64,000 bases of DNA from Luteimonas viscosa. GTDB lineage: Bacteria > Pseudomonadota > Gammaproteobacteria > Xanthomonadales > Xanthomonadaceae. Position 1 is the first letter of the stretch; every line of letters begins with the position of its first letter. A program made the position numbers and the translations under genes. Shown here piece by piece: positions 1 to 9,020 of this stretch. The stretch lies in assembly GCF_008244685.1 (NCBI RefSeq), contig NZ_VTFT01000001.1, forward strand, positions 2,397,248-2,461,247, in the 5' to 3' direction. The notes below the pieces were generated by a model. It saw only the letters and a list, made by a program, of their open reading frames with translations, was not told where the DNA came from and did no database searches.

Positions 1-89
1 CCGAAGAAGGTCCGCTGGCGGAAGGCGAATCCGGCCCCGGCCGGCTCAGCGAGCCGGCGGCGATCGTCGCAGCGCTGGAGGCCGCGTGA
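1..89 (+). CDS. coaBC: CoaBC N-terminal (CoaC, PPC decarboxylase) part, C-terminal end only
   Basis: The gene begins before the window. The frame starting at base 3 reads about 28 residues ending in [16 protein letters not shown] and a TGA at 87-89. A Gly-Arg-Leu/Met-x-Glu-Pro-x-x-Ile-Val tail is typical of the end of the phosphopantothenoylcysteine decarboxylase half of CoaBC. In most bacteria this half runs straight into the CoaB half in one frame. Here the frame closes, and the CoaB part starts in another frame through a GTGA overlap. This is either a split gene pair or a one-base frameshift. Confidence 0.7.
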   Translation, partial: EEGPLAEGESGPGRLSEPAAIVAALEAA

Positions 90-745
90 GCGGCGCGCTG
101 TCGGGCAGGCGGGTGCTGGTGAGCGCCGGTCCGACCTTCGAGGACATCGACCCGGTGCGCTTCGTCGGCAACCGCAGCAGCGGCAAGATGGGCTTCGCGG
201 TGGCCGCGGCGGCGCGCGGGCTCGGCGCGGACGTGGTGCTGGTCGCCGGCCCGGTGCATCTCGACACCCCCCCGGGCGTGCAGCGCATCGACGTGCGCTC
301 CGCGGCGCAGATGCACGCGGCCGTGCTCGAAGCCCTGCCCGCCGACGTCTACATCGGCGCCGCAGCGGTGGCCGACTTCACCCCGCGCCAGGTGTCGGAA
401 CACAAGATCAAGAAGACCGCCGGCAGCGATACCCTGGTGCTGGAACTGGTGCGCACGCCGGACATCCTGGCGCAGGTGGCGGTGCACGCCCGGCGTCCCG
501 CGCTGGTGGTCGGCTTCGCCGCCGAGACCCACGAGGTCGAGCGTTACGCGCGCGGCAAGCTCGCGAACAAGCGGCTCGACCTGATCGCGGCCAACCTGGT
601 CGGCGCGGCCGGGAGCGGATTCGAGTGCGACGACAATGCGCTGACGGTGTATTGGGATGGCGGCGAGCGCCGGCTCGGGCCCGCGGCGAAGACCGAGGTC
701 GCCGCGCGGCTGGTCGATCTGGTCGCCGAGCGCCTGCAGGCATGA
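86..745 (+). CDS. coaB: Phosphopantothenate-cysteine ligase domain (CoaB part of CoaBC)
   Basis: CoaB joins 4'-phosphopantothenate to cysteine in coenzyme A synthesis (CTP-dependent in most bacteria). The 219-residue product opens with the ligase signature: a nucleotide-binding [10 protein letters not shown] stretch near residues 10-19 and NRSSGKMG at 29-36. AAVADF and a Lys-Ile-Lys-Lys motif follow. The start used is the GTG at 86, which overlaps the TGA of the upstream frame by four bases. No separate CoaB start is normally needed because the protein is usually fused to CoaC, so this may be a frameshifted coaBC. Its stop overlaps the dut ATG (ATGA), so the genes are probably co-translated. 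Confidence 0.85.
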   Translation: MSGALSGRRVLVSAGPTFEDIDPVRFVGNRSSGKMGFAVAAAARGLGADVVLVAGPVHLDTPPGVQRIDVRSAAQMHAAVLEALPADVYIGAAAVADFTPRQVSEHKIKKTAGSDTLVLELVRTPDILAQVAVHARRPALVVGFAAETHEVERYARGKLANKRLDLIAANLVGAAGSGFECDDNALTVYWDGGERRLGPAAKTEVAARLVDLVAERLQA

Positions 746-1215
746 GCCGCGCGGCCGCCGCCATCGCGCTGCAGGTCAGGCTGCTCGACCCGCGCATGGG
801 CCGTGAGTGGCCGCTGCCGGCCCATGCCACGGACGGCAGCGCCGGGCTCGACCTGCGTGCCGCCCTCGACGCGCCGCTGGTGCTGGCGCCAGGCGATGCC
901 GCGCTGGTGCCCTCGGGCCTGGCGATCCACATCGGAGACCCGGGCCTGTGCGCGGTGGTGCTGCCGCGCTCGGGGCTGGGACACCGCCACGGCATCGTGC
1001 TCGGCAACGGCACCGGCCTGATCGACGCCGACTACCAGGGGCCGCTGCTGATCAGCGTCTGGAACCGCGGCCGCGAGGCCTTCACGATCGAACCGGGCGA
1101 CCGCATCGCGCAGCTGGTCGTGCTGCCGGTGGTGCGCGCGAGCCTGCAGGTCGTGGATACTTTCACCGAAAGCGCACGAGGTGCGGGTGGTTTCGGCCAT
1201 ACCGGCGTGCGCTGA
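742..1215 (+). CDS. dut: Deoxyuridine 5'-triphosphate nucleotidohydrolase (dUTPase)
   Basis: Hydrolyses dUTP to dUMP and pyrophosphate, keeping uracil out of DNA and supplying dUMP for thymidylate. The 157-residue length fits the trimeric dUTPase family. Visible motifs in order are [33 protein letters not shown] and the glycine-rich GAGGFGHTG tail that closes over the active site. The ATG overlaps the coaB stop (ATGA). algC starts 20 bases downstream, giving a coaBC-dut-algC order as in other gammaproteobacteria. Confidence 0.95.
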   Translation: MSRAAAAIALQVRLLDPRMGREWPLPAHATDGSAGLDLRAALDAPLVLAPGDAALVPSGLAIHIGDPGLCAVVLPRSGLGHRHGIVLGNGTGLIDADYQGPLLISVWNRGREAFTIEPGDRIAQLVVLPVVRASLQVVDTFTESARGAGGFGHTGVR

Positions 1216-1235
1216 CAGGGGACAACGGGAACGAC

Positions 1236-3584
1236 ATGGCGACCACGAGCAATCCGACCAAGGCGCGCGTCTTCGCGCAGGTACGTCCCTGGCTGCCGTG
1301 GCTGGCGGCCGCGCTGGCGGTACTGGCGCTGTGGCTGGCGTGGAGCGGCTGGCGCGGACTGCAGGAAGACACGCGCCGCACCAGCGTGACGCTGGCGCGC
1401 GACACGGTGGCCGGGATCGCATCCACGACGCTCAGGGGGGAAATGAAACGGCTGCAGGACAGGCTTGCCTCGCCGCCGGTGCAGGCTGCGCTGCAGGCTG
1501 GTGATCTCGAGATCGCCGGGCGGCTGCTGGCGGCCGACTGGCCGGACGTTGAACTGGCGCAGGTGCATCTTGCCGATCTGGGCACGATGTACGCGGCGCT
1601 GCCTGACGCCGGCTACGGCCCGGTATCGGTGATGGAGGCGGCGCTTGTCAAGGACGAACCGGTGGTGTCGGTGATTCGCGTCGGGGATGCGCCGCGCGTC
1701 GCGCTGGCGGCGCCCGTGCGGGTGGACGGGCAACCTGCAGGCGTTGCCTTCGTCCGCCTGCCGCTGTCGCGTGCGACGCAGGGCTTCGAGGGCGCCGACG
1801 TCGATCCGGCGACCTATGTCGCGTTGCGCCAGGGCGGGTTCACCCTCCTCGAGCAGGGGGACCTCGCACAGGCCGAGGCCGCGGAGCGGATGGCGGTTCC
1901 CGTCCCCGGGACCGAACTTCGCGTGGCCGCTTCATTGCCGCGGACCGGCAGCGCTCCGTTCGGCCTGCAGGGGATCCCGTTGTTCATCGCGGTGATCGGG
2001 TTGCTCCTGCTGGCCTATCTGCTGTGGCGGGTACCCACCCGGCTGCAGCGCGCGTTGGCGGTGGACGCGCCCAGCGACGATGCGGCCGCGCCGACCCTCG
2101 CCGATGCGCTCGCACTGGGGGCAGATGGCGATGCCGACCCGTCTGGAGATGGCGCGCAGACCAAGCCCGTCATCGCCATCAAGGACACCCCCAAGCCCAT
2201 GCCCGTGGACATCGACCGCAGCATCTTCCGCGCCTACGACATCCGCGGCATCGTCGGCCAGACGCTCGACGCCGGCGTGGCCGAGCTGATCGGCCATTCG
2301 GTGGGTTCGCTGATGCAGGAGCAGGGGCTGGCCGACATCGTCATCGGTCGCGACGGCCGCCTGTCGGGCCCCGACATGGTCGCCGGCCTGGTCCGCGGCC
2401 TGCGCAGGGCCGGCCGCAACGTCATCGACATCGGCATGGCGCCGACGCCGGTGATCTACTTCGGCGCGTTCCACCTGCGCACCGGTTGCTGCATCTCGGT
2501 CACCGGCAGCCACAACCCGCCCGACTACAACGGCTTCAAGATCGTGGTCGGCGGGGAGACACTGTCGGGCGACACCATCACCGACCTCTACGCGCGCATC
2601 GCCGACGGTCGCCTGCACGACGCGCCGGCACCGGGAGACGTGAGCGAGCGCGACATCGCGGACGCCTACGTCCAGCGCATCGCCGACGACATCCAACTGG
2701 CGCGACCGCTCAAGGTCGTGGTCGACGCCGGCAACGGCGTCGCCGGCGAGATCGGCCCGCGGGTGCTGGAAGCGATCGGCGCCGAGGTGATCCCGCTGTT
2801 CTGCGAGATCGACGGCACCTTCCCGAACCACCACCCGGACCCGAGCGAGCCGCACAACCTGGTCGACCTGATCGGCACGGTCAAGCGCTTCGATGCCGAC
2901 CTCGGCATCGCGTTCGACGGCGACGGCGACCGCCTGGGCGTGGTCACGAAGGACGGCGAGAACATCTATCCCGACCGCCTGCTGATGCTGTTCGCGGCCG
3001 ACGTGCTCGACCGCAACCCCGGCGCGGTGATCGTGTACGACGTCAAGTGCACCGGCCGCCTGCCCGGACACATCCTGCGCCACGGCGGCAGCCCGCTGAT
3101 GTGGAAGACCGGGCATTCGCTGATCAAGGCCAAGATGCGCGAGACCGAGGCCGAACTGGCCGGCGAGATGAGCGGCCACTTCTTCTTCCAGGAACGCTGG
3201 TACGGCTTCGACGACGGCATCTACGCCGCCGCGCGCCTGCTGGAGATCCTGGCGCTTGATCCTGGCGATCCCAGCGAGGCGCTCAACGCGCTGCCGGGCG
3301 GCGTGTCGACGCCGGAGATCAAGGTCGAGGTCGCAGACGGCAACCCGCACGGTTTCGTCGAACGCTTCCAGCAGCAGGCGCGGTTCGAGGGCGCGCGCGC
3401 CTCCACCATCGACGGCCTGCGGGTGGACTGGAACGACGGCTGGGGCCTGGTGCGTGCGTCCAACACCACGCCGGTGCTGGTACTGCGCTTCGACGCCGAC
3501 GACCAGGAGGCGCTGGACCGCATCCTGGCCGACTTCCGCGCCCAGATCGCGCTGGTGGATCCGGAGCTGCAGCTGCCGTTCTGA
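1236..3584 (+). CDS. algC: Phosphomannomutase/phosphoglucomutase with membrane-anchored N-terminal domain
   Basis: Interconverts hexose 1- and 6-phosphates to supply GDP-mannose and UDP-glucose precursors for surface polysaccharide. The 782-residue protein has two parts. Residues 1-310 hold a membrane segment (about 19-39), a sensor-like extracytoplasmic stretch, and a second membrane segment (about 246-266). The catalytic mutase follows, with FRAYDIRG from about 331, the phosphoserine loop VTGSHNP (Ser425), metal loop DGDGDR (561-566), sugar loop GEMSGH (643-648) and phosphate loop RASNTTP (740-746). The long N-terminal half is known from the full-length Pseudomonas/Xanthomonas versions; its role is unclear. 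The ATG at 1236 keeps the first membrane segment. Confidence 0.92.
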   Translation: MATTSNPTKARVFAQVRPWLPWLAAALAVLALWLAWSGWRGLQEDTRRTSVTLARDTVAGIASTTLRGEMKRLQDRLASPPVQAALQAGDLEIAGRLLAADWPDVELAQVHLADLGTMYAALPDAGYGPVSVMEAALVKDEPVVSVIRVGDAPRVALAAPVRVDGQPAGVAFVRLPLSRATQGFEGADVDPATYVALRQGGFTLLEQGDLAQAEAAERMAVPVPGTELRVAASLPRTGSAPFGLQGIPLFIAVIGLLLLAYLLWRVPTRLQRALAVDAPSDDAAAPTLADALALGADGDADPSGDGAQTKPVIAIKDTPKPMPVDIDRSIFRAYDIRGIVGQTLDAGVAELIGHSVGSLMQEQGLADIVIGRDGRLSGPDMVAGLVRGLRRAGRNVIDIGMAPTPVIYFGAFHLRTGCCISVTGSHNPPDYNGFKIVVGGETLSGDTITDLYARIADGRLHDAPAPGDVSERDIADAYVQRIADDIQLARPLKVVVDAGNGVAGEIGPRVLEAIGAEVIPLFCEIDGTFPNHHPDPSEPHNLVDLIGTVKRFDADLGIAFDGDGDRLGVVTKDGENIYPDRLLMLFAADVLDRNPGAVIVYDVKCTGRLPGHILRHGGSPLMWKTGHSLIKAKMRETEAELAGEMSGHFFFQERWYGFDDGIYAAARLLEILALDPGDPSEALNALPGGVSTPEIKVEVADGNPHGFVERFQQQARFEGARASTIDGLRVDWNDGWGLVRASNTTPVLVLRFDADDQEALDRILADFRAQIALVDPELQLPF

Positions 3585-3621
3585 ATGCGGCTCGCCTGCG
3601 GCGTCGCCCGGCGACGCAGGC

Positions 3622-3690
3622 TGTCATCCCGAACGCAGCGAGGGATCTCGATCTTGCGAACGACGACGGCAGCCCCCGCTGCGTTCGGGA
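3622..3690. repeat. REP-like inverted repeat between algC and the oxidoreductase
   Basis: Perfect 14-bp arms, TCCCGAACGCAGCG at 3627-3640 and its complement at 3677-3690, lie in the gap between two convergent genes. The left arm extends as TGTCAT...GAGGGATC. The same family, in the form TGTCATTCCGAGCG..., recurs at 38317-38435. It may act as a bidirectional transcription end. Confidence 0.75.
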
Positions 3691-3723
3691 CGATTCGTGC
3701 GTGCCGCGCCGACGGCGGCTGGT

Positions 3724-4845
3724 TCAGCCCCGCGCGATCTCCACCCGCTTCCCGTCGGATTTCGCCGAGGCGAAGACGGCATCGAGCACGCGCAGGTCCC
3801 GCACGCCTTCCTCGCCGGGCACGCGCGGCGCGCGGTTCTCGAGGATCGCCCGCGCATCCTGGTCCATCTGCTCGGCCTGCATGCGCGGCTTCTTGCCCAG
3901 CTGCGGCTCGAACACGGTGCCGTCGCTGGCGCGGCCACGGTTGCCCTCGTAGCCCTGGAACGGCGACATCGTGTACCAGCCGCGCTCGCAGTCCACCTGC
4001 AGCGTGTTGAGGTTGCGGCCGAAGCTGGTCACGCACTCGGCGACGATGTCCTCGGGGAATTCGAGCCGGAAGCGCATCGTCTCGTCCACGCCCTTGAACA
4101 GCTCGCGGCGCACGGTCTCGTCCCAGGCCTGGACCGCGACCGGCTCCATGCCCGTGGAGTAGCGCGCGGCGTTCACGCAGTACACGCCCATGTCGTACAT
4201 CGCGCCGCCGCCGCGTGCCGGATCGAGCCGCCAGGCCTCGTCGGCGCCGTCGCGCCAGCCGAACCAGCCCGCGTCCGCGCGCAGCTTGATGATGCGGCCG
4301 AACGGGCGCTCGGTCGCCATCGCCATGAAGCGGCGGGTGTTGGGTTCGTGCTGCATGCGGTAGCCGATGGCCAGCTGCACCTTGTGGTCGCGGCAGGCCT
4401 TGACCATCGCTTCGCCCTCGGCCGCGTCCATCGCCATCGGCTTCTCGCACCACACGTGCTTGCCGGCCGCCGCGGCGGTCAGGGCATGGGCCTTGTGCAG
4501 GTGGTTCGGGGTGACGATGTACACCGCATCGATGTCCGGGTTGTCGGCGATGCGGTGGAAATCCTCGTACGAATAGACGTTGCGGTCCGGAATGCCGTAC
4601 TTGCCCTGCCACTCGGGCAGCTTGTCGGGCGATCCGGTCACCAGGCCGGCGAGGCGGCAGTGCTTCGTCAGTTCCAGCGCCGGGGCGAGCAGGCCCTTGG
4701 CGTAGCCGCCAAGCCCCACCAGCGCCACGCCGATCCTGCGTTCCTGCGCCAGCGAGCGCGGGCTCCACGCCGCCGCCGCGCCCGCCAGGGCCATCGATCG
4801 CAGCGCCTGGCGGCGCGTCCAGCCACGGTTCCGGTCCCCGGTCAT
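3724..4845 (-). CDS. Gfo/Idh/MocA-family oxidoreductase, Tat-exported
   Basis: NAD(P)-dependent sugar or polyol dehydrogenase family; the substrate cannot be read from sequence. The 373-residue product starts with a twin-arginine signal (RRQALRSMALAGAAAAW), so it is probably exported folded with cofactor, like glucose-fructose oxidoreductase. A Rossmann motif VGLGGYAKG follows, then the family hallmark EKP in HVWCEKPMAM. The C-terminal half carries the alpha/beta domain with RLDPARGGGAMYDMG. A GGGAGG ribosome site sits just upstream of the ATG. It converges on algC and diverges from the flavoprotein at 4936. Confidence 0.88.
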   Translation of the reverse strand: MTGDRNRGWTRRQALRSMALAGAAAAWSPRSLAQERRIGVALVGLGGYAKGLLAPALELTKHCRLAGLVTGSPDKLPEWQGKYGIPDRNVYSYEDFHRIADNPDIDAVYIVTPNHLHKAHALTAAAAGKHVWCEKPMAMDAAEGEAMVKACRDHKVQLAIGYRMQHEPNTRRFMAMATERPFGRIIKLRADAGWFGWRDGADEAWRLDPARGGGAMYDMGVYCVNAARYSTGMEPVAVQAWDETVRRELFKGVDETMRFRLEFPEDIVAECVTSFGRNLNTLQVDCERGWYTMSPFQGYEGNRGRASDGTVFEPQLGKKPRMQAEQMDQDARAILENRAPRVPGEEGVRDLRVLDAVFASAKSDGKRVEIARG

Positions 4846-4935
4846 CGCTCCCTCCCATCAGTCGGTGTCGGGCCCATGTTAGCGCTCACCCGTGGCGCGC
4901 GACGGCCGGTGCGGCGCGGCGGCGATAATGCGCGC

Positions 4936-6195
4936 ATGCACGGCCCGCACCCCACGCGTCGCGTCGCGGTGGTCGGCGGCGGGCCCGCCGGCCTGATGGC
5001 CGCCGAACGCCTGTGCGCGGCCGGGCTGGCGGTCGACCTGTACGAGGCCAAGGGCTCGGTGGGGCGCAAGTTCCTGATCGCCGGCAAGGGCGGGCTCAAC
5101 CTCACCCATTCCGATGCGCCGACGGCGTTCGTTGCCCGCTATCGCGGGCGCGCCGCCGAGGTCGGGCGCTGGTTGTCGCGCTTCGATGCCGAGGCGCTGC
5201 GCACCTGGGCACGCGGACTGGGGGTCGAGACCTATGTCGGCAGCTCGGGCCGCGTGTTCCCGCTCGATCGCAAGGCGGCGCCGCTGTTGCGTGGCTGGGT
5301 CCGCAGGCTGCGCGAACAGGGCGTGGCTTTCCATGTGCAGCATCGCTGGGCCGGCTGGAGCGACGACGGAAGCCTGCGGTTCGAAACGCCCCACGGCGAA
5401 ATGCGGGCCCGCCCCCACGCGGCCGTGTTCGCGCTCGGGGGCGGCAGCTGGCCGCAGCTGGGCAGTGATGGGGCATGGGTGCCGCTGCTGGCGGGGAAGG
5501 GCGTGGATATCGCGCCACTGCGGCCGGCAAACTGCGGCTTCGATGTCGGCTGGTCGGCGCATTTCGCGCAGCGCCATGCCGGGGCGCCGCTCAAGCCGGT
5601 GGTGGTGCACTGGCGCGATATCGACGGCGCGCCGCACTCCCTGCAGGGCGAATGCGTGGTGACATCGGATGGGCTGGAAGGCAGCTTGATCTATGCCATT
5701 TCGGCGACGTTGCGCGAACTCGTCGATCGCGATGGCGAAGCCCGCATCCGCCTAGACCTCGCGCCCGGACGCAGCGAGGCGCAGTTGGGCGAGGCGCTGG
5801 CGCAGCCGCGCGGTCGCCGAAGCGTTTCCGAACACCTGCGCCGCGTCGCCGGCATCCACGGCGCCAGGGCTGGACTGCTGCACGAGACATTGCCGCGCGA
5901 GGCGCTCCAGGATCCGGCGCGCGTGGCTGCCGCGCTCAAGCAGCTGCCGCTGCGACTGCGGCGCCCCCGCCCGCTGGCGGAGGCGATCAGCAGCGCCGGC
6001 GGCATCCGCCTGGAGGCGCTGGACGGGCGGATGATGCTGCGCGCGCGGGAGGGCGCGTTCGCGGCGGGCGAGATGCTCGACTGGGAAGCGCCGACCGGCG
6101 GCTACCTGCTCACCGCCTGCTTCGCCAGCGGGCTGATGGCGGCGGAAGGACTGATCGCATGGCTGCACGAACGCGACGCCGATCTGCCCCCGTGA
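4936..6195 (+). CDS. NAD(P)/FAD-dependent oxidoreductase, HI0933/TIGR03862 family
   Basis: Flavoprotein of unknown substrate. The 419-residue protein has the FAD-binding VVGGGPAGLMAAERL motif at residues 10-24, an acidic residue closing the ADP-binding fold (DLYEAKGSVGRKFLIAGKGG), and the family-specific GGLNLTHSD. The C-terminus carries SSAGGIRLEALDG and GEMLDWEAPTGGYLLTACFASG, typical of HI0933-like proteins with a second dinucleotide motif. It is divergent from the oxidoreductase at 3724-4845. The upstream ATG at 4928 is out of frame, so the start at 4936 is well fixed. Confidence 0.88.
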   Translation: MHGPHPTRRVAVVGGGPAGLMAAERLCAAGLAVDLYEAKGSVGRKFLIAGKGGLNLTHSDAPTAFVARYRGRAAEVGRWLSRFDAEALRTWARGLGVETYVGSSGRVFPLDRKAAPLLRGWVRRLREQGVAFHVQHRWAGWSDDGSLRFETPHGEMRARPHAAVFALGGGSWPQLGSDGAWVPLLAGKGVDIAPLRPANCGFDVGWSAHFAQRHAGAPLKPVVVHWRDIDGAPHSLQGECVVTSDGLEGSLIYAISATLRELVDRDGEARIRLDLAPGRSEAQLGEALAQPRGRRSVSEHLRRVAGIHGARAGLLHETLPREALQDPARVAAALKQLPLRLRRPRPLAEAISSAGGIRLEALDGRMMLRAREGAFAAGEMLDWEAPTGGYLLTACFASGLMAAEGLIAWLHERDADLPP

Positions 6196-6280
6196 GTGGC
6201 GTGCAGCGTCGTGGCCGCCCGCCGGACAGGCTCGCCGGAGCGAAGGCGAGGGAATGCCGGGCGCCGCCGGTGCGCGGACG

Positions 6281-6916
6281 CTAGCGCCTGGTCGGCGCCT
6301 TCAGCGCGTGGTAGCGCTCCACCGCGTATTCCAGATCGGCGTCGAGCGAGGCGCGCTCCTCGAGCTGCTGGCGCATGATCGCCTGCTGGCGCAGCAGGTC
6401 GCGGTGCTGCGACTGGATGTTGTCGGCCAGCGCCTTGTGCACCGGTTCGCCGCGCAGTTCCAGGTCGTTAGCCTGGCGCAGCAGCGAGACCAGGCTCTGG
6501 CGCAGGTTGGCCACGCCCAGGCGCGAGGTCTTCAGGCCTTCGTCCACCAGCACGATGCGGTCGCCGAACGCGGCCCGCAGGTCTTCTTCGGTCTCGTAGG
6601 ACTCGGCCATCGCCCGCTCGCGACGCTGGCGCGCCGCCTCGGCGTTGGCGGCGATCGCGGCCTGGCGTTCGGCTTCGTCCGCCGCCGCGCGCTCTTCCGG
6701 GGTGAGCTGTTCGCCCATTCGCGCCAGCGGCCGACCGCTGCGCGCGCTGAGTTCGGTGCGCGCGGCGTCCACCGCGTTGGCCGGCAGGGCGTCGCCGCAG
6801 ACCTTGCGGCCGCCTTCGTTCCAGCAGTACAGCTTCTTCTCGGCCTCGTCCTGCGCCGAAGCGGTCGCGAAGAGCGCGCAGAGCGCCGTCGCGGCGAGCA
6901 ACCCGTGCATCTTCAT
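6281..6916 (-). CDS. Secreted DUF4124-like protein with coiled-coil region, unknown function
   Basis: The 211-residue protein has a signal peptide (MKMHGLLAATALCALFATASA) and a short YCWNEGGRKVCGDALP segment like the start of DUF4124 proteins. A long Ala/Glu/Arg-rich helical region follows and probably forms a coiled coil. No catalytic motif is visible. Its ATG overlaps the pyrE stop (ATGA), so it is expressed with pyrE. A pyrE-linked protein of this sort is common in Xanthomonadaceae, but no role is known. Confidence 0.75.
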   Translation of the reverse strand: MKMHGLLAATALCALFATASAQDEAEKKLYCWNEGGRKVCGDALPANAVDAARTELSARSGRPLARMGEQLTPEERAAADEAERQAAIAANAEAARQRRERAMAESYETEEDLRAAFGDRIVLVDEGLKTSRLGVANLRQSLVSLLRQANDLELRGEPVHKALADNIQSQHRDLLRQQAIMRQQLEERASLDADLEYAVERYHALKAPTRR

Positions 6917-7605
6917 CGAATTCCGCCCCCTGCGGCTCGAATCGGTGGTGTGGTGTCACGGACGCCATATTGCGCCCGATACGCCTGCAAACGCGAACGC
7001 TCGTCCGACAGGGCCGCGCTTTGGTCGGCGAAGGCCAGCAGGTCGGACAGGGTGGCGACCGCCACCACCGGGATGCCATCGGCCGCCGCCACCGCCTGCG
7101 CGGCCGACTGCGACTGGCCCTCGCCGGCGATTTCCTGGCGGTCGAGGGCGATCACGATGCCGGCGGGGGTGCCGCCGCCCCCGCGGATGGTCGCCAGCGC
7201 CTCGCGGATGGCGGTGCCGGCGGTGATCACGTCGTCCACCACCAGCACCCGGCGCCCGTCCAGCGGCGCGCCGATCAGGCTGCCGCCCTCGCCGTGGGCC
7301 TTGGCTTCCTTGCGGTTGAACGCCAGCGGCAGGTCGCGCCCGCGGCGCGCGTATTCGCAGGCCAGCGCGCTCGCCAGCGGGATGCCCTTGTAGGCCGGGC
7401 CGAACAGCAGGTCGAACGCCACGTCCGTGGCGTCGAGCGCGTCGGCGTAGCAGCCGGCCAGCGTGGCCAGCGACACGCCCGAATCGAAGCGCCCGGCGTT
7501 GAAGAAGTACGGGCTGACGCGTCCGGACTTGAGCGTGAACTCGCCGAAGCGCAGGGCCTCCACGCGCAGGGCCAGTTCCAGGAAGCGGGTGCGATGGTCG
7601 GTCAT
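6913..7605 (-). CDS. pyrE: Orotate phosphoribosyltransferase
   Basis: Transfers ribose 5-phosphate from PRPP to orotate to make OMP in pyrimidine synthesis. The 230-residue product shows TLKSGRVSPYFFNAGRFDSG near the start, GPAYKGIPLA, the orotate/PRPP-region AFNRKEAKAHGEGG loop and the PRPP signature VLVVDDVITAGTA. The start at 7605 (MTDHRTRF) fits the family length; a possible upstream ATG at 7623 in the same frame overlaps an inverted repeat. The stop overlaps the next gene's ATG. Confidence 0.95.
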   Translation of the reverse strand: MTDHRTRFLELALRVEALRFGEFTLKSGRVSPYFFNAGRFDSGVSLATLAGCYADALDATDVAFDLLFGPAYKGIPLASALACEYARRGRDLPLAFNRKEAKAHGEGGSLIGAPLDGRRVLVVDDVITAGTAIREALATIRGGGGTPAGIVIALDRQEIAGEGQSQSAAQAVAAADGIPVVAVATLSDLLAFADQSAALSDERSRLQAYRAQYGVRDTTPPIRAAGGGIR

Positions 7606-7611
7606 GGCCAC

Positions 7612-7655
7612 GCATTGTCCCATGCCCGTGCAGGCGTGGAGGGATGGGACAATGC
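7612..7655. promoter_or_regulatory. 12-bp perfect inverted repeat between divergent pyrE and yjdM
   Basis: GCATTGTCCCAT at 7612-7623 is repeated as its exact complement at 7644-7655, with a 20-base spacer. It lies in the short divergent gap. The arms contain a GACAAT-like -10 element on each strand, so it could be two mirror-image promoters or an operator. No regulator can be assigned. Confidence 0.5.
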
Positions 7656-7680
7656 ACGGCCCAGGAGCCCGGAGACGCCG

Positions 7681-8031
7681 ATGCCCGACCTGCCACCGTG
7701 CCCCGAGTGCGGATCGGTGTATTCCTACGAGGACGGGGGTGGCCTGGTCTGTCCCGAGTGCGCGCACGAATGATCGCCGGCCGAGCAGGCCGAGCAGGCG
7801 GCCGCCGCGAAGGCCGCCGCCCGGGTGCGCGATGCCAACGGCACGCCGCTGGCCGACGGCGACAGCGTGGTCGTGGTCAAGGACCTGAAGGTCAAGGGCT
7901 CGTCGGCAGTGGTCAAGGTCGGCACCAAGGTGCGCAACATCCGCCTGGTCGATGGCGACCACGATATCGACTGCCGGATCGACGGCATCGGCCAGATGGG
8001 GTTGAAGTCGGAGTTCGTCCGCAAGGCCTGA
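7681..8031 (+). pseudogene. yjdM: YjdM/PhnA-family zinc-ribbon protein with an in-frame TGA
   Basis: The reading frame continues through the whole family length of 116 residues apart from one TGA at 7771-7773 (codon 31). Before it are two CPxC knuckles (CPEC...CPEC) and AHE; after it SPAEQ, then [25 protein letters not shown] and the end ...KSEFVRKA. In this family CPECAHE is normally followed by Trp, so TGG has become TGA. Everything else looks intact, which suggests a recent nonsense change, a sequencing error, or readthrough. YjdM was once linked to phosphonate use; its role is unclear. Confidence 0.85.
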
Positions 8032-8183
8032 ACGCGAGACGGGGGGTACCGGGCGCCCGCTCCACAGCGCCGGCTCCACAGCACCCGTGGCACGGCCGCG
8101 ACGGCATTCGCGCGATCGGCGGCCCCGGGCAGGCGTGGGCGGATTCGGCTAGGCTTGCGCGACCCCCGTCCGCCGCTTCCCGC

Positions 8184-8984
8184 ATGCGCATCGTCAGCTT
8201 CAACGCCAACGGCATCCGCTCGGCCGCCACCAAGGGTTTCTTCGACTGGCTGGAGGCGCAACAGGCCGACGTCGTCTGCCTGCAGGAGACCAAGTCGCAG
8301 GAAGACCAGCTGGCCGACCCCTGCTTCCGCCCCCTGGGCCACTGCTACTACCGCGACGCGATCACCAAGAAGGGGTACAGCGGCGTGGCCATCTACAGCC
8401 GCCGCGAGCCCGACGAAGTGCGCACCGCGTTGGGCTGGGCGCCGTTCGACGACGAGGGCCGCTACATCGAGGCGCGCTACGGCAACCTCAGCGTGGTCTC
8501 GTTCTACATCCCGTCCGGTTCGTCGGGCGAGCTGCGACAGGGCTTCAAGTTCGAGGTGATGGCCTGGCTCAGGCCGATCCTCGATCAATGGCTGGCCAGC
8601 GGCCGCGACTACGTGCTGTGCGGCGACTGGAACATCGTCCGTGCGCGCAACGACATCAGGAACTGGTCGAGCAACCAGAAGAACTCCGGCTGCCTGCCGC
8701 CCGAGCGCGCCTGGCTCAACGGCCTGATCGCCGATGGCTGCGGCGACGGCCTGGTCGAGGCGCCGGCGCACGGCTGGAAGGACAGCTTCCGCGTGCTCAA
8801 GCCCGACGCAGTCGAGTACACCTGGTGGAGCAACCGCGGCGCGGCGCGCGCCAACGACGTCGGCTGGCGGATCGACTACCAGCTGGTCACCCCGGAGCTG
8901 GCGAAGCGGCTCACCGGCTGCGCGGTGCATCCGCAGCCGCGCTTCTCCGACCACGCGCCCTATGTGGTGGATTACGCCGGGTGA
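8184..8984 (+). CDS. xthA: Exodeoxyribonuclease III
   Basis: AP endonuclease and 3'-5' exonuclease of base-excision repair. The 266-residue protein carries the exonuclease-endonuclease-phosphatase motifs in order: FNANGIRSA, LQETKSQ (catalytic Glu), YSGVAIYSR, CGDWNIVR (Asp/Asn), RIDYQLVTP and the C-terminal SDHAPYV with catalytic Asp-His. It is complete. ampG converges on it from downstream. Confidence 0.95.
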   Translation: MRIVSFNANGIRSAATKGFFDWLEAQQADVVCLQETKSQEDQLADPCFRPLGHCYYRDAITKKGYSGVAIYSRREPDEVRTALGWAPFDDEGRYIEARYGNLSVVSFYIPSGSSGELRQGFKFEVMAWLRPILDQWLASGRDYVLCGDWNIVRARNDIRNWSSNQKNSGCLPPERAWLNGLIADGCGDGLVEAPAHGWKDSFRVLKPDAVEYTWWSNRGAARANDVGWRIDYQLVTPELAKRLTGCAVHPQPRFSDHAPYVVDYAG

Positions 8985-9020
8985 GCGAGTGCCGCGCGAT
9001 CGCGCGCGTAGCAGGGGAAA

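Noticed and set aside
3256-4935. N-terminal extension of the flavoprotein frame
   Set aside because: It runs antisense through the Gfo/Idh gene; the conserved FAD motif starts at 4936.
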